The notes: a model not told the origin generated them from the sequence alone. Counted from the first letter of the stretch, positions 1 to 13,506 are shown. The stretch is DNA of 64,000 nt from Lolium rigidum (GCF_022539505.1 NC_061509.1:210266254-210330253), one strand, 5' to 3'. Numbers and translations are program-made.

Positions 1-658
1 GGTGACACCGCCACCCCGCTGCCACCCGCAACCCCTCGCTGTAGTAGCCAAGCTCTATTCGGTCAATGACTTGCCGGAGTCCACTAAGGATGACAATTTT
101 ATCCACGGATATTTGACCCGCCGAACACAGGTATGGAGGGTTGATTGTGCCAATTGATTTCATGGGGCGGATATCCAATAATTCACAGAGCGGGCACATG
201 CGGAAGTTTTTCCCCATGGATATCCAATAGATATCCATCTCACATGTGCGACCCACATGCTAATGAGACATAGAATTTTCCCTATGCCTAGATGCCTCTC
301 TCTTGAGGCCTAAATCACCAAAGGACCATGATTTCTAACCCAGATTACACTAATCCTCGTTGTTGCTTTGATATTTCTATGCGTTGCCCTCATAATTATT
401 GTTGATATTGCTGAAATAATGTCGAAATGTTGGTGTTGCGCTGAAATGTTGGTATGCTGATGTGTATAGTACGTACACACATGGATATCCATGGATATCC
501 GGTGGGTTTGGATTTGGAGCGACATCCATGCCAATGAATACTTTCGTGGGCGGGACACGGCGAGACTGATGGATATGGGAATTTATCTAGTTTTGGTATA
601 TCCATCCAAACCCGTTCCATTTCCATCCATAGAGTCCACTCTCGGTGCCAGGGGTAGG
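1..658. other. Intergenic repeat-like DNA left of the solo LTR
   Basis: No gene is recognised. The stretch contains several copies of GGATATCC and TATCCA in both orientations, for example near 169-235 and 483-500, which look like terminal or subterminal motifs of an old DNA transposon. Its last five bases (654-658, GTAGG) recur at 12241-12245, so this segment was originally continuous with the sequence starting at 12246. The short ORFs here overlap on both strands and show no recognisable domain. Confidence 0.5.
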
Positions 659-2706
659 TGTGGTGACCCTGCATACCACTCCATGTTGTAGTATGCCAGT
701 CGTTGACATAACATGTGCGAAGTACCAATCCGCAAATATTACATCCCTCAGAGTAGTACAACAGAAGCATAACTGGTCTTTAACTCAATCACATAATATT
801 ACAAACCATATATATACATCATCTCGGAGCTCCTCCTGGGTCCATAGAGGTTTACTCCTAGGTTCGAGGTGAACCCTACTTAACTTACAATATATATTTC
901 TTAGCAAGTTTAACATTATTCGACTCGAGCAGCTAAATACTATAGAGTTCGTGCTGCTCGATTACTACTACTACTCTCGTGGTCTAAGCTTGTTCTTCTG
1001 GAACCTCCCCGGTTCCGTACACTATCAGGTAGTCGACCCCCTCTACTCCTCCAGAGAGGTCTGGTTCTTCGTAGCAGATCTCATCTGCTCCATCTTGTCC
1101 TTCGTTGGCCTCCTCAAGGTGATTCAGACAATCTAAGCATGGGATTATAAGAAGTATGAGTACGAGCGTACTCAACAAGTTCATTATAGGAAAGAGGTGT
1201 TTAATGCACTAGATATGATACTAGACCAGAAAGTCTAATACCAATGCAGGTTTTCATAATCATTTCTTCAAATAGTTGCTTTTATTCAGAAGAACTATGT
1301 CCGTCAGCCTTCACCGGTTTACTAGAACTTCATGGAGTTCCTTTCCGGCAGCGTTCGTAGTTCCAAATCCCGGAACAGGGAGTGACAGGTCACGATTCAT
1401 TACACTCTGCAGAGGTGTGTTGCTTTACCCATAAGAGATATTAACCTTGGTGCCAACCAGGCAGCTTTCCCGTCCACACTTCCGTGGGGTGAGGCCCGGT
1501 ATAAGGTCCTAGTCAATATTGCATTCCTCCGCGACCTTGCACACCCACCCTTTTTTGCAATTCCGACCTTGGGTCCTCGCCGGTCAGCGTACCCCTTTGG
1601 ATACCTTCCGACCTCGACAACAATCAGGTTCTCGACCTGATTCCTTCGCCGATCGTTGAAACCCATCATAGACCGCATTACTGTGGGGACTTAGGGCTCC
1701 CCAACCATTCCGCTTGTCCCTCGGGATTCAAGTGACTACGGTAAGCGCATTCGTTGATGAACGAGAGGAAGAAACACAATTGACTACTCTGTCCCACTCC
1801 AGATCTTATGGTTAACACGGGTATCACGACACAAGAATCACTGGACGACATTGGTTGTTTAATCCTAGATGGATACAAACCCTTGCAATGGAACCTCCAC
1901 TATACTCATGCCATGGTTCCATTGCCAACCACATAGTCATATTCATACTTATGAAAATAGAAATTTTGCTTTTCATGCAAGAGTGATAAGTATAGTACTT
2001 TGCAAGTAATTTGGTAAAAATACTCAAAGTAACATGAGCAAGTGATGAACTTGCCTGCCGACTGCAATGTAGTGCAGTTGGATTGTTTGGACTGACCCTG
2101 GTCCTCTGTTTCTGAAAGATAACATCATTGTCCGATAAGGGCAATGTTTAAAGATTCAAATATGCATGCTTTCGATTTTTAGGGTTTGGTTCCCCCCTTC
2201 CCGATGCTTTGTGATTTAATGTCAGAGGTGGCTAAATAAGAACAATTTAATATTACTCCTTAAGAGTGGAAATAATATCTTGGAATATTGCCAAGATTTG
2301 TTTAAGTCCAAAATAATTTATGGACTTATTTAATCATTAAAAATATGGAGTTTATTTTTAATGATATTTATTAATTCATTATTCTTTTGATTTAGTTATG
2401 GCTCAACTTTATTTGTCTCAAAAATTCCATCTCATATTTTATTATGATAGAGAATTAAATTTTAAGTGGTTTGCATATTTTTCTCTATTTTTTAGAGTTA
2501 TATTTAATTTATAAAATTTTGTCAAATTTTCAATTTTAAATGAAATTTGGAAATGTCCAAATTGCCCTTGGGCCCACCTGTCAGGTGAAGCCCAGTGGGT
2601 TGGGCTAAACCCACCGGCCTGGTCCGACCCGCTCGGTCGCACCATTCACTCCCCCGCGCCTCCTTGATGAACCCTAGCTCTCTCGCGACACCGTGGTCGC
2701 TGCCGC

Positions 2707-4301
2707 TGATATGTCTCCAACGTATCGATAATTTCTTATGTTCCATGCCATATTATTGATGATACCTACATGTTTTATGCACACTTTATGTCATATTCGT
2801 GCATTTTCTGGAACTAACCTATTAACAAGATGCCGAAGAGCCGATTCTTTGTTTTCTGCTGTTTTTGGTTTCAGAAATCCTAGTAACGAAATATTCTCGG
2901 AATTGGACGAAATCAAGACCCGGGGTCCTATTTTGCCACGAAGCTTCCGGAAGACCGAAGAGGAGTCGAAGTGGGGCCACGAGGGGCCGCCACCATAGGG
3001 CGGCGCGGCCCGGGTCTTGGCCGCGCCGACCGTGGTGTGGGGCCCTCGTGTGGCCCCCCACGTTGCCCTTCCGCCTACTTAAAGCCTCCGTCGCGAAACC
3101 CCTGATGCGAAGAACCACGATACGGAAAAACTTCCAGAGACGCCGCCGCCGCCAATCCCATCTCGGGGGATTCTGGAGATCTCCTCGGGCACCCTGCCGG
3201 AGAGGGGATTCATCTCCCGGAGGACTCTACACCGCCATGGTCGCCTCCGGAGTGATGAGTGAGTAGTTCACCCCTGGACTATGGGTCCATAGCGGTAGCT
3301 AGATGGTTGTCTTCTCCTCATTGTGCTTCATTGTTGGATCTTGTGAGCTGCCTAACATGATCAAGATCATCTATCCGTAATACTCTATGTTGTGTTTGTC
3401 GGGATCCGATGGATAGAGAATACCATGTTATGTTAATTATCAAGTTATTACCTATGTGTTGTTTATGATCTTGCATGCTCTCCGTTATTAGTAGAGGCTC
3501 TGGCCAAGTTGATGCTAGTAACTCCAAGAGGGAGTATTTATGCTCGATAGTGGGTTCATGCCTGCATTGACACCGGGGAGTGACGAAACCCCTAAGGTTG
3601 TGTTGTCTTGTTGCCACTAGGGATAAAACATTGATGCTATGTCCGAGGATGTAGTTATTGATTACATTACGCACCATACATAATGCAATTGTCTGTTGTT
3701 AGCAACTTAATACTGGAGGGGGTTCGGATGATAACCTAAAGGTGGACTTTTTAGGCATAGATGCAGTTGGATGGCGGTCTATGTACTTTGTCGTAATGCC
3801 CAATTAAATCTCACTTGTACTTATCATGACATGTATGTGCATTGTTATGCCCTCTCTATTTGTCAATTGCCCGACTGTAATTTGTTCACCCAACATGCTT
3901 TTATCTTATGGGAGAGACACCTCTAGTGAAGCTGTGGACCCGGTCCATTCTTTTATCTTGAAATACAAATCTGCTGCAATACTTGTTTTACTTGTTTTCT
4001 CTCGCAAACAATCATCTTCCACACAATACGGTTAATCCTTTGTTACGAGCAAGCCGGTGAGATTGACAACCTCACTGTTTCGTTGGGGCAAAGTACTTTG
4101 GTTGTGTTGTGCGGGTTCCACGTTGGCGCCGGAATCCCTGGTGTTGCGCCGCACTACATCCCGCCGCCATCAACCTTCAACGTGCTTCTTGGCTCCTCCT
4201 GGTTCGATAAACCTTGGTTTCTTTCTGAGGGAAAACTTGTTGCTGTGCGGATCATACCTTCCTCTTGGGGTTCCCAACGAACGTGTGAATTACACGCCAC
4301 A
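2707..4301 (+). repeat. 5' LTR of the Gypsy-like element
   Basis: This is a near-identical direct copy of 7761-9354. It differs by scattered substitutions and small indels, including a lost T in the terminal CGCCATCA. ORFs that cross it, such as 2865-3266, recur shifted in the other LTR and are not genes. Confidence 0.92.
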
Positions 4302-4312
4302 AGCATATTTTC

Positions 4313-4330
4313 TGGCGCCGTTGCCGGGGA
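4313..4330 (+). other. Primer-binding site, tRNA-Asp type
   Basis: TGGCGCCGTTGCCGGGGA lies 11 bases after the 5' LTR. It is complementary to the 3' end of plant tRNA-Asp as I recall it (ending CCCCGGCAACGGCGCCA), the usual primer of many grass Gypsy elements. Confidence 0.85.
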
Positions 4331-4537
4331 GATCAAGACACGCTGCAAGGGGAGTCTCCACTTCCCAATCTCTTTACTTTGTTTTTGTCTTGCTTTATTT
4401 TATTTACTACTTTGTTTGCTGCATTATATCAAAACACACAAAAAATTAGTTGCTAGCTTTACTTTATTTACTGTCTTGTTTGCTATATCAAAAACACAAA
4501 AAAATTAGTTACTTGCATTTACTTTACTTATTTCATC

Positions 4538-5207
4538 ATGTTTCCTTTTAATTTTACCACAAAAGACATACCGGTAGGACGCGGGTCTATAATTGGGAGA
4601 AACAATATAGAAGAATTCTTCAGTCATGTTAGTACCGTTGAAGACTTTGAAGATAGACACTTGGTAGAACTTGCTCCTACTTATGAAATTGCTGCTGCTT
4701 GCTTTAGTTCGCATGTTGGAAACTAAATTTGTTAATCTCAATCCTATAATCCAACACATGTTTCTTACACTTGGTAATATGGAAGAGGGGGAAAAGAAAG
4801 ATTTTGTTTTAGAAACCCTTCTTAGAGAATTTGGTGGTCTAGAAAGAGAGGCTAGAAAGGTCTTTGCTAAATTTAATATGCTTGGTTCTCATACTAATTT
4901 TGTTGGTCTCCTTGAAAAAATGGACATGGATAGAATAAGGTACACTAATAATATTAATGATGGTGGGGAGATCAAAGCACCAATACCATGTAAACTCCTA
5001 GCTATGAATGATGCACTAGAAAATAACTATGCTTGGCTTGTTCCTGAAAATTTGTTCGATGAGAGTAGCAAGCCCAAGACTAATGAAAAGGGAGATGCTG
5101 AAACTTATGTATCCAATATACTATGCATGGTTGAGAAAACTCCAAACCCCGTTGTAGATGCACCACCCTTTGATAACACTTGGGTTACACTTTCTGCGCC
5201 TAGCTGA
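4538..5207 (+). pseudogene. Internal ORF of the Gypsy-like element, frameshifted, function unknown
   Basis: An ORF opens at 4538 (MFPFNFTTKDIPVGRGS) and reads 62 codons to 4726. The reading then continues in another frame from about 4718 to a stop at 5207, giving roughly 220 codons in total with one frameshift near 4715-4725. The product is acidic, with no CCHC knuckle, aspartic protease or polymerase motif. It is the only coding relic between the LTRs. It may be a gag-like or element-specific protein, but I cannot assign a family. The remaining internal DNA (5208-7745) has no supported gene. Confidence 0.5.
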
Positions 5208-5809
5208 AAGGCGTTAAAGAAAAGCGCTTATGGGAGACAACCCATGTTTTTACTACAGTATTTTTGTTTTATATTTGAGTCTTGGAAGTTGTTTACTACT
5301 GTAGCAACCTCTCCTTATCTTAGTTCTATGTTTTGTTGTGCCAAGTAAAGTCTTTGATAGTAAAGTAAATACTAGATTTGGATTACTGCGCAGAAACAGA
5401 TTTCTTTGCTGTCACGAATCTGGGTCTAATTCTCTGTAGGTAACTCAGAAAATTAAGCCAATTTACGTGAGTGATCCTTACGCAACTTTCATTCAATTTG
5501 GGCATTTTCATTTGAGCAAGTCTGGTGCCCTAATAAAATCCATCTTTACGGACTGTTCTGTTTTGACAGATTCTGCCTTTTATTTCGCATTGCCTCTTTT
5601 GCTATGTTGGATGAATTTCTTTGATCCATTAATGTCCAGTAGCTTTATGCAATGTCCAGAAGTTTTAAGAATGATTATGTCACCTCTGAACATGTTAATT
5701 TTTATTGTGCACTAACCCTCTAATGAGTTGTTTCGAGTTTGGTGTGGAGGAAGTTTTCAAGGATCAAGAGAGGAGTATGATACAATATGATCAAGGAGAG
5801 TGAAAGCTC

Positions 5810-5881
5810 TAAGCTTGGGGATGCCCGGTGGTTCACCCCTGCATATTCTAAGAAGACTCAAGCGTCTAAGCTTGGGGATGC
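5810..5881 (+). repeat. Two internal copies of the polypurine-tract motif
   Basis: TAAGCTTGGGGATGC occurs at 5810-5824 and again at 5867-5881. The same 15 bases lie immediately before the 3' LTR at 7746-7760, where they serve as the polypurine tract. A GCATCCCC complement at about 5887-5894 follows the second copy and could form a short hairpin with it. Confidence 0.7.
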
Positions 5882-7760
5882 CCAAGGCATCCCCTTCTTC
5901 ATCGACAACATTATCGAGTTCCTCCCTGAAACTATATTTTTATTCCGTCACATCTTATGCACTTTGCTTGGAGCGTCGGTTTGTTTTTGTTTTTGTTTTG
6001 TTTGAATAAAATGGATCCTAGCATTCAGTTTGTGGGAGAGAGACACGCTCCGCTGTAGCATATGGACAAGTATGTCCTTAGGCTCTACTCATAGTATTCA
6101 TGGCGAAGTTTCTTCTTCGTTAAATTGTTATATGGTTGGAATTGGAAAATACTACATGTAGTAACTCTAAAATGTCTTGGATAATTTGATACTTGGCAAT
6201 TGTTGTGCTCATGTTTAAGCTCTTGCATCATATAATTTGCACCCATTAATGAAGAAACACTTAGAGCTTGCTAATTTGGTTTGCATATTTGGTTTCTCTA
6301 GAGTCTAGATAACATCTAGTATTGAGTTTTGAACAACAAGGAAGACGGTGTAGAGTCTTATAATGTTTACAATATGTCTTTTATGTGAGTTTTGCTGCAC
6401 CGTTCATCCTTGTGTTTGTTTCAAATAACCTTGCTAGCCTAAACCTTGTATCGAGAGGGAATACTTCTCATGCATCCAAAATCCTTGAGCCAACCACTAT
6501 GCCATTTGTGTCCACCATACCTACCTACTACATGGTATTTATCCGCCATTCCAAAGTAAATTGCTTGAGTGCTACCTTTAAAATTCCATCATTCACCTTT
6601 ACAATATATAGCTAATGGGACAAATAGCTTAAAAACTATTGTGGTATTGAATATGTACTTATGCACTTTATCTCTTATTAAGTTGCTTGTTGTGCGATAA
6701 CCATGCTTCGGGGACGCCATCATCTATTCTTTGTTGAATATCATGTGAGTTGCTATGCATGTCCGTCTTGTCCGAAGTAAGAGAGATCTACCACCTTAAT
6801 GGTTGGAGCATGCATATTGTTAGAGAAGAACATTGGGCCGCTAACTAAAGCCATGATTCATGGTGGAAGTTTCAGTTTTGGACATATATCCTCAATCTCA
6901 TATGAGAATAATAATTGTTGCCACATGCTTATGCATTAAAGAGGAGTCCATTATCTGTTGTCCATGTTGTCCCGGTATGGATGTCTAAGTTGAGAATAAT
7001 CAAAAGCGAGAAATCCAAAATGCGAGCTTTCTCCTTAGACCTTTGTACGAGGCGGCATGGAGGTACCCCATTGTGACACTTGGTTAAAACATGTGTATTG
7101 CAAAGATCCGGTAGTCCAAGCTAATTAGGACAAGGTGCGGGCACTATTAGTATACTATGCATGAGGCTTGCAACTTGTAAGATATAATTTACATACCTCA
7201 TATGCTTTATTACTACCGTTGACAAAATTGTTTCATGTTTTCAAAATAAAAGCTCTAGCACAAATATAGCAATCGATGCTTTCCTCTTTGAAGGACCATT
7301 CTTTTTTACTTTTATGTTGAGTCAGTTCACCTATCTCTCTCCACCTCAAGAAGCAAACACTTGTGTGAACTGTGCATTGATTCCTACATACTTGCATATT
7401 GCACTTGTTATATTACTCTATGTTGACAATTATCCATGAGATATACATGTTACAAGTTGAAAGCAACCGCTGAAACTTAATCTTCCTTTGTGTTGCTTCA
7501 ATACATTTACTTTGATTTATTGCTTTATGAGTTAACTCTTATGCAAGACTTATTGATGCTTGTCTTGAAGTACTATTCATGAAAAGTATTTGCTTTATGA
7601 TTCACTTGTTTACTCATGTCATTACCATTGTTTTGATCGCTGCATTCATTACATATGTTTACAAATAGTATGATCAAGGTTATGATGGCATGTCACTTCA
7701 GAAATTATCTTTGTTATCGTTTTACCTGCTCGGGACGAGCAGAACTAAGCTTGGGGATGC

Positions 7761-9354
7761 TGATACGTCTCCAACGTATCGATAATTTCGTATGTTCCAT
7801 GCCATATTATTGATGATACCTACATGTTTTATGCACACTTTATGTCATATTCGTGCATTTTCTGGAACTAACCTATTAACAAGATGCCGAAGAGCCAGTT
7901 GTTGTTTTCTGCTGTTTTTGGTTTCAGAAATCCTAGTAACGAAATATTCTCGGAATTGGACGAAATCAAGACCCGGGGTCCTATTTTGCCACGAAGCTTC
8001 CGGAAGACCGAAGAGGAGTCGAAGTGGGGCCACGAGGGGCCGCCACCATAGGGCGGCGCGGCCCGGGTCTTGGCCGCGCCGACCCGTGGTGTGGGGCACT
8101 CGTGTGGCCCCCACGTTGCCCTTCCGCCTACTTAAAGCCTCCGTCGCGAAACCCCGAGGCGAAGAACCACGATACGGAAAACCTTCCGGAGCCGCCGCCG
8201 CCAATCCCATCTCGGGGATTCCGGAGATCTCCTCCGGCACCCTGCCGGAGAGGGGATTCATCTCCGGAGGACTCTACACCGCCATGGTCGCCTCCGGAGT
8301 GATGAGTGAGTAGTTCACCCCTGGACTATGGGTCCATAGTAGTAGCTAGATGGTTGTCTTCTCCTCATTGTGCTTCATTGTTGGATCTTGTGAGCTGCCT
8401 AACATGATCAAGATCATCTATCCGTAATACTCTATGTTGTGTTTGTCGGGATCCGATGGATAGAGAATACCATGTTATGTTAATTATCAAGTTATTACCT
8501 ATGTGTTGTTTATGATCTTGCATGCTCTCCGTTATTAGTAGAGGCTCTGGCCAAGTTGATGCTAGTAACTCCAAGAGGGAGTATTTATGCTCGATAGTGG
8601 GTTCATGCCTGCATTGACACCTGGGGGAGTGATAGAAACCCCTAAGGTTGTGTTGTGTTGTTGCCACTAGGCATAAAACATTGATGCTATGTCCGAGGAT
8701 GTAGTTATTGATTACATTACGCACCATACATAATGCAATTGTCTGTTGTTAGCAACTTAATACTGGAGGGGGTTCGGATGATAACCTGAAGGTGGACTTT
8801 TTAGGCATAGATGCAGTTGGATGGCGGTCTATGTACTTTGTCGTAATGCCCAATTAAATCTCACTGTACTTATCATGACATGTATGTGCATTGTTATGCC
8901 CTCTCTATTTTTCAATTGCCCGACTGTAATTTGTTCACCCAACATGCTTTTATCTTATGGGAGAGACACCTCTAGTGAACTGTGGACCCCGGTCCATTCT
9001 TTTATACTCGAAATACAAATCTGCTTTGCAATACTTGTTTTATCTGTTTTCTCTGCAAACAATCATCTTCCACACAATACGGTTAGTCCTTTGTTACAGC
9101 AAGCCGGTGAGATTGAAAACCTCACTTGTTTCGTTGGGGCAAAGTACTTTGGTTGTGTTGTGCGAGGTTCCACGTTGGCGCCGGAATCCCCGGTGTTGCG
9201 CCGCACTACATCCCGCCGCCATCAACCTTCAACGTGCTTCTTGGCTCCTCCTGGTTCGATAAACCTTGGTTTCTTTCTGAGGGAAAACTTGCTGCTGTGC
9301 GCATCATACCTTCCTCTTGGGGTTCCCAACGAACGTGTGAATTACACGCCATCA
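7761..9354 (+). repeat. 3' LTR of the Gypsy-like element
   Basis: This LTR starts TGATACGTCTCC directly after the polypurine motif at 7746-7760 and ends ATCA at 9354, followed by the target duplication GCCGC at 9355-9359. It is collinear with 2707-4301. The ORFs at 7792-8313 and 8821-9570 are chance ORFs in LTR sequence. Confidence 0.92.
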
Positions 9355-12300
9355 GCCGCCATCGCCGCTTTATTTCGGCCACCTCCGGCCATCTCCGGCG
9401 ACGAGATCGGTCGCATCTTGCTCGCCTCTCAATGGCGCACCCGATGGTCCGCGTTGATTTGTGTTTGGCGGTCGCCTCTATTCGCCCCCAACCCTACTGC
9501 AACTAGGGTTGCACGGGTTCGCGGCGATTCGCCGCTCGCTAGCATTCCTGGCGTTGCGGTGCTGCCGTGAGCCGCGCCATGGTGGTGCTGGGCGCTGCAG
9601 TGCTTGCCGTGGCCTGGCTTGGCCTGGTCTGGCACCGCCGTGCGTCTGGCGTGTGGCGCCGTGGCCGCCATGGCTGCGCTCGACATCTGCTCGCCTAGGT
9701 ATGTGCTCCTCCCTCTCTCTCTCTCGTATGTTCTTCCTCCTCATCCACCACTGGATGCCTTGGCATCCATGGTGTTGTGCTGCTGCTGTGTGCTGCTGAT
9801 GTGTGGTGCAGCTGCTCCTGTGTGCTGCTCCTGTGTGCCCTAACCTGCCATGCTATTGCTTCTGTGGCCATGCATGTGCTGCTGCTCTGCTTATGCTGCT
9901 GCTCTCTACTTGATGTGCATGGTTCTGTGAAATTCCTAGATGCTACTGGCTTGCTTATGCCTGTATATCCTGTCTGCAGCTATTCCTAAGCTTGTGCTTA
10001 TGTTGTTGCTACTGCTGTGACACTTATGCATTTGCTTATGAGCATGCTGTGATGCTCATGGCTTGTCATGTTGCTCCAGCTGCTGCTGTTGCTACTGGAT
10101 GGTCATGTGTATCCTCCATTCTTGCCCCTGGCTTGATTACTTGAAGTAATCCTTGCTTATGCAAGGGCCAGTGCTATGTGTGTGCTTCTGGATACAATTA
10201 TAAAATTATTTATACGATTTTCTGTGATGCAATTGTTGCTTACTGTGGCTATTTCATTCCTGGTCCATGTATTGATGCTAGGCTTGTCTCTAGCAAGCAT
10301 TTGCATGCTCTAGCAAGCTCTGATGATCATATGATCATCAGTTGCTTGTTGGTTGCTTGCTATCTTAATGTATGTGCCTCTCTGATGCTTATCCTTGTAC
10401 CTGTGTAGCACCATATCTTGTGTTGGTGCATGCTATTGCTTGATCAAGCATCTATTGATGCTTGCAGTGATCCTCTGGATCATTTGCAAGTGTCTAGGCC
10501 ACTGGTTGCTTGTGTATTTCATTTATCTGTGTAGCTTGGCTTTATTAAATGGATAAATGAGATAAACTGTTATACAGTGATGATTCTTTTAATTGATTGA
10601 CTTGAGGTAGAGGGATGCTAACCATTTGTTGGGGACCCTAGCTCAATTTGAACCCTTCTGGATGATGATAAAATTGCTTGGCTGGATTATCTTGGTTGAG
10701 GTGACCCTAGCAGTAGTTACTTGCCGTTCTAGGGTGGCTCCCCTCTCCGTGGCTTACTCTGGCTTGGCGAATGCTTGCTGGTTATCCTATTTGATTACCA
10801 GAAGCTTTTGATGTTGAAAATACTTGCAGAAAACATATATCTCTGCATAACTGATGGTTTTAAATGGGCTAGAGTAGTCTGGGTGTATATAGGTAAATGT
10901 TTGGGATGGTTTTCTTCCTATTTCCATTCGGAAATATGCTACCACTTGTCTGGTTGGCATAACCATGGTCTTAGGCTTTGATTGATCCCTGGTCTTTGCC
11001 ATTTCCACCAGGTTACTCTTGGTCTATGACCAAGTGATGATCAATACTGGTTTATTCCACCCTTTTGTGTGTCTGTGTATTCATGGCTGTGCAAATAATG
11101 AACAAAACCATCTGGTTTGTTCATGATGATGGTATACCTCACTCCAGCTCCTAGAAAATGGTGTTGGTGTAGAGGTTTTGCTTCTGGATGGTTTTTGTGC
11201 TTGCCCTGCTCCTCCTGGCTAGCTCGTGCTTGATCTACTCCATGATTTCTTGCTCAACAGCAAGCAGTTCTTTGTGGAACTGTTTCTGGATGGTTTTGTT
11301 GGCAATGCGTTCATCCTATTCTTGTGTTCTTACCCAGGTGAAGCTGCTGTCGATGAGCTGCTAGGGTTTGGCTTGAAAAAGGTTATATATGACCCTCTCC
11401 TTGATCTCTTGGTCGACAGCAAGGCCTGGCATCATTTTGGTGACTCCCCTGGCCGTGTGTGTTGGTGTGCATGCACACATCCTTGTGAGCTGTCTGTGTG
11501 GTTCTATGTTGGAACTTGGGATGTTGGTGGATCAGCTCGGCTGATCTTTGATATTATCCTCCCAATTCCATGTTTCTTTTGCTAACCTGCCAAGTGGCTT
11601 GCCACTTGGCTTAATGCCATTTCTGTTTTCTGTTTGTGAATGAAGGGATCAATTGATGATCAAGTCTGACTCAATCTCATGTTGATCAAGAAGCTATAGT
11701 GTAGTTTAGCTAGTTTCTATTCTTTGTAATTTATCCTTTTCTTTTTCATTTATCAAATTTCTGAAATGTGTGTTGTAATATTTAATTCATATGAATATTG
11801 TAAAGACAATGTAAATTATGTGTGATGATCAATAAAGCTCAAATTTCTCTAATGAGCTTCTCATACAAATTTGTATTCTTTTATGTTTTTAATTTTCCAA
11901 TTTATAATATTGTTATATGTATTATTCTTTATTTGAATTATAATTTGAATGATTGAGTTTGAATTTGAATTTCAAACTCAACTTGTTTCAATTCAATCAT
12001 GCAACTTAAGATAAGATATGAAATATTCCCCTCTCTTCTCGAAACCCTAAGTTCAGAAAAGATAGGGTCCAAGTTTGTCGCACTCTCGAAACCCTAACCC
12101 TATCTAGTGTTGAGAGAGGAACTTGTCCCCTCTAAGATGCAATTTTTCAATAAAACGCAAAATTTCCCCAGATTTTACGATGCAATTCACATCCCTTTCT
12201 AAATCTACCCCGCAATCATCTCGAATCCTGGGATATTACAGTAGGGGATACCTTGCCCGCATCGCCCGCGTTCTTGTTGGTTCCCTATCTGGTAAGAGCC

Positions 12301-12417
12301 CCCGCCGGCTTCAACGCACATGCCATGTTTGTTCAATTGCGCGGTATGATACATACGAACTGTTCGGCCATTCCCGCCAACTATGCTTGCCATTTATCCA
12401 TTGTTGTTGCACCATAG

Positions 12418-12840
12418 ATGGACCTCAGGCAGTCGCTCGAGATGCTCAGCAGGGAAGTCGTGGACACCTCGTCCGATGAGGAGTCCGAAGAGACGGCGTA
12501 CCTCATGGGTGCTTCCCCCTTATCCACGGGCACAATGGCATGCACATGCCAGTGTCCCGGTGCTCGACGAAGGGCCGCTCGGTCAACGTGAAGCGCAACC
12601 GAGTGGGTGGCCACAACCAGCTCTATAAAGACTACCGATCCGGTTTACAAGGAAGTCATGTTCCGGCGCCGCTATCCGATGTCAAGTGACATGTTCTTGA
12701 TAATTTTACGGGGCGTCGGAGACTACGACCCCCACTTCCGATGCAGGGCCCATGCCATTGATAAGCTAGGCTTCACCTCACATCAGAAGTGTTCCGCATC
12801 TACTCGCATGATTTCTTACGGAGACTGCATGCAGTGGAAG
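12418..12840 (+). pseudogene. PIF/Harbinger (ALP1-like) transposase, N-terminal relic
   Basis: An ATG at 12418 opens an acidic leader (MDLRQSLEMLSREVVDTSSD, then a Glu-rich stretch). This matches the start of plant Harbinger transposases and ALP1-like proteins. Two frame changes later, at 12620-12835, the conserved block DPVYKEVMFRRRYPMSSDMF and then GFTSHQKCSASTRMISYG is read, which corresponds to the family's N-terminal helical region before the DDE domain. A stop interrupts the leader frame near 12590. No DDE catalytic part follows, so only the first exon region remains and it is broken. The assignment rests on motif order and not on a search. Confidence 0.75.
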
Positions 12841-13497
12841 TATAAAACTGTTCACTTGCATGGCAGGGTCAGTACAACAACCATGCCGGGGTATGCACTG
12901 CCATTTCTTAGGTAGTAGTATCGCATGATTTATGGATTTGACACTCTTTTTTTTTTTTTGATATGGGCTGTTCTCACAATGATATCAATGTGCTCCACCG
13001 CTCTCCGATATTCGACCTGATATAAAAAGCACTGGTCCTGTGCTAATGACAATTCATACGATACTATCTTGTGGATGACAACTATCTAGAATGAACGATA
13101 TTGGCCTCTGGACAAACCTCTTGGTTTTCTCCGTATGAGCGAACTGTCTTTTAACAAAAGACACGGGATGCACGCTCCTCGTGTTCTAGGGGGAAAAGAA
13201 GGAGATCTTGTTGTATAAGAATAACGGAATAATAGAGGATTATTGATCTCTTATGATCTGATCCTCGTCTCCAACCACATAATCACGTGGCCAGTACAAG
13301 GATCGATGAAGCCAATTGGTTGACTCACCCCCCGGCAAGCTGTCGGCGTCGGTGGATGGCATCTCGCGAATGCACAAGCCGATTTTATGGATCACGGCAC
13401 GGACAGCGCTGCAGCGTCACCGTCGGTGTTCCACCACTCCGCCCCCATTCAGGGGGGGCACAGACAGAATATCAGCTCGCCTCCCTCGCCTCCGCCC
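12841..13497. other. Intergenic, upstream of UER1
   Basis: AT-rich DNA with a run of T at about 12949-12959. No gene, tRNA or clear TIR is seen. The last 150 bases become C-rich, as is usual for the 5' flank of grass genes. Confidence 0.5.
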
Positions 13498-13506
13498 TAT
13501 AATAAT
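13498..13506 (+). promoter_or_regulatory. Probable TATA box of UER1
   Basis: CTATAATAA lies 94 bases upstream of the UER1 start codon, in otherwise C-rich sequence. This leaves a 5' leader of roughly 60 bases. Confidence 0.5.

Larger units (their letters stand above)
2707..9354 (+). mobile_element. Non-autonomous Gypsy-like LTR retrotransposon, complete
   Basis: Two LTRs of about 1.6 kb, in direct orientation, begin TGATAYGTCTCCAACGTATC and end CGCCA(T)CA. They enclose a 3.46-kb internal region. A primer-binding site follows the first LTR and a purine-rich TAAGCTTGGGGATGC precedes the second. The 5-bp duplication GCCGC is at 2702-2706 and 9355-9359. The target is the solo LTR 659-12240. The internal region has only one damaged ORF (4538-5207) and no protease, reverse transcriptase, RNase H or integrase that I can see, so mobility must have depended on another element. 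The LTR start resembles Triticeae Sabrina/WHAM-type elements from memory; treat that name as tentative. Confidence 0.9.
659..12240 (-). mobile_element. Solo LTR of a long-LTR retrotransposon, interrupted by a second element
   Basis: Read on the minus strand, the LTR starts TGTAATATCCCAGG at 12240 and ends GGGTCACCACA at 659, so it has TG...CA termini. The 5-bp duplication GTAGG flanks it (654-658 and 12241-12245). No internal retrotransposon region is attached, so it is a solo LTR. Its own length is about 4.9 kb once the element at 2707-9354 is subtracted. A second solo LTR of the same family, in the opposite orientation, lies at 22777-26496 and shares both ends (TGTAACATCCCAGG and GGGTCACCGCA). 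LTRs this long are typical of large non-autonomous grass elements (LARD-like). The family name is not assigned. The many short ORFs inside show no recognised domain. Confidence 0.85.

Noticed and set aside
7792..9570. ORFs of 173 and 249 codons
   Set aside because: They lie within the 3' LTR and are shifted or broken in the other LTR, so they are not conserved as protein.
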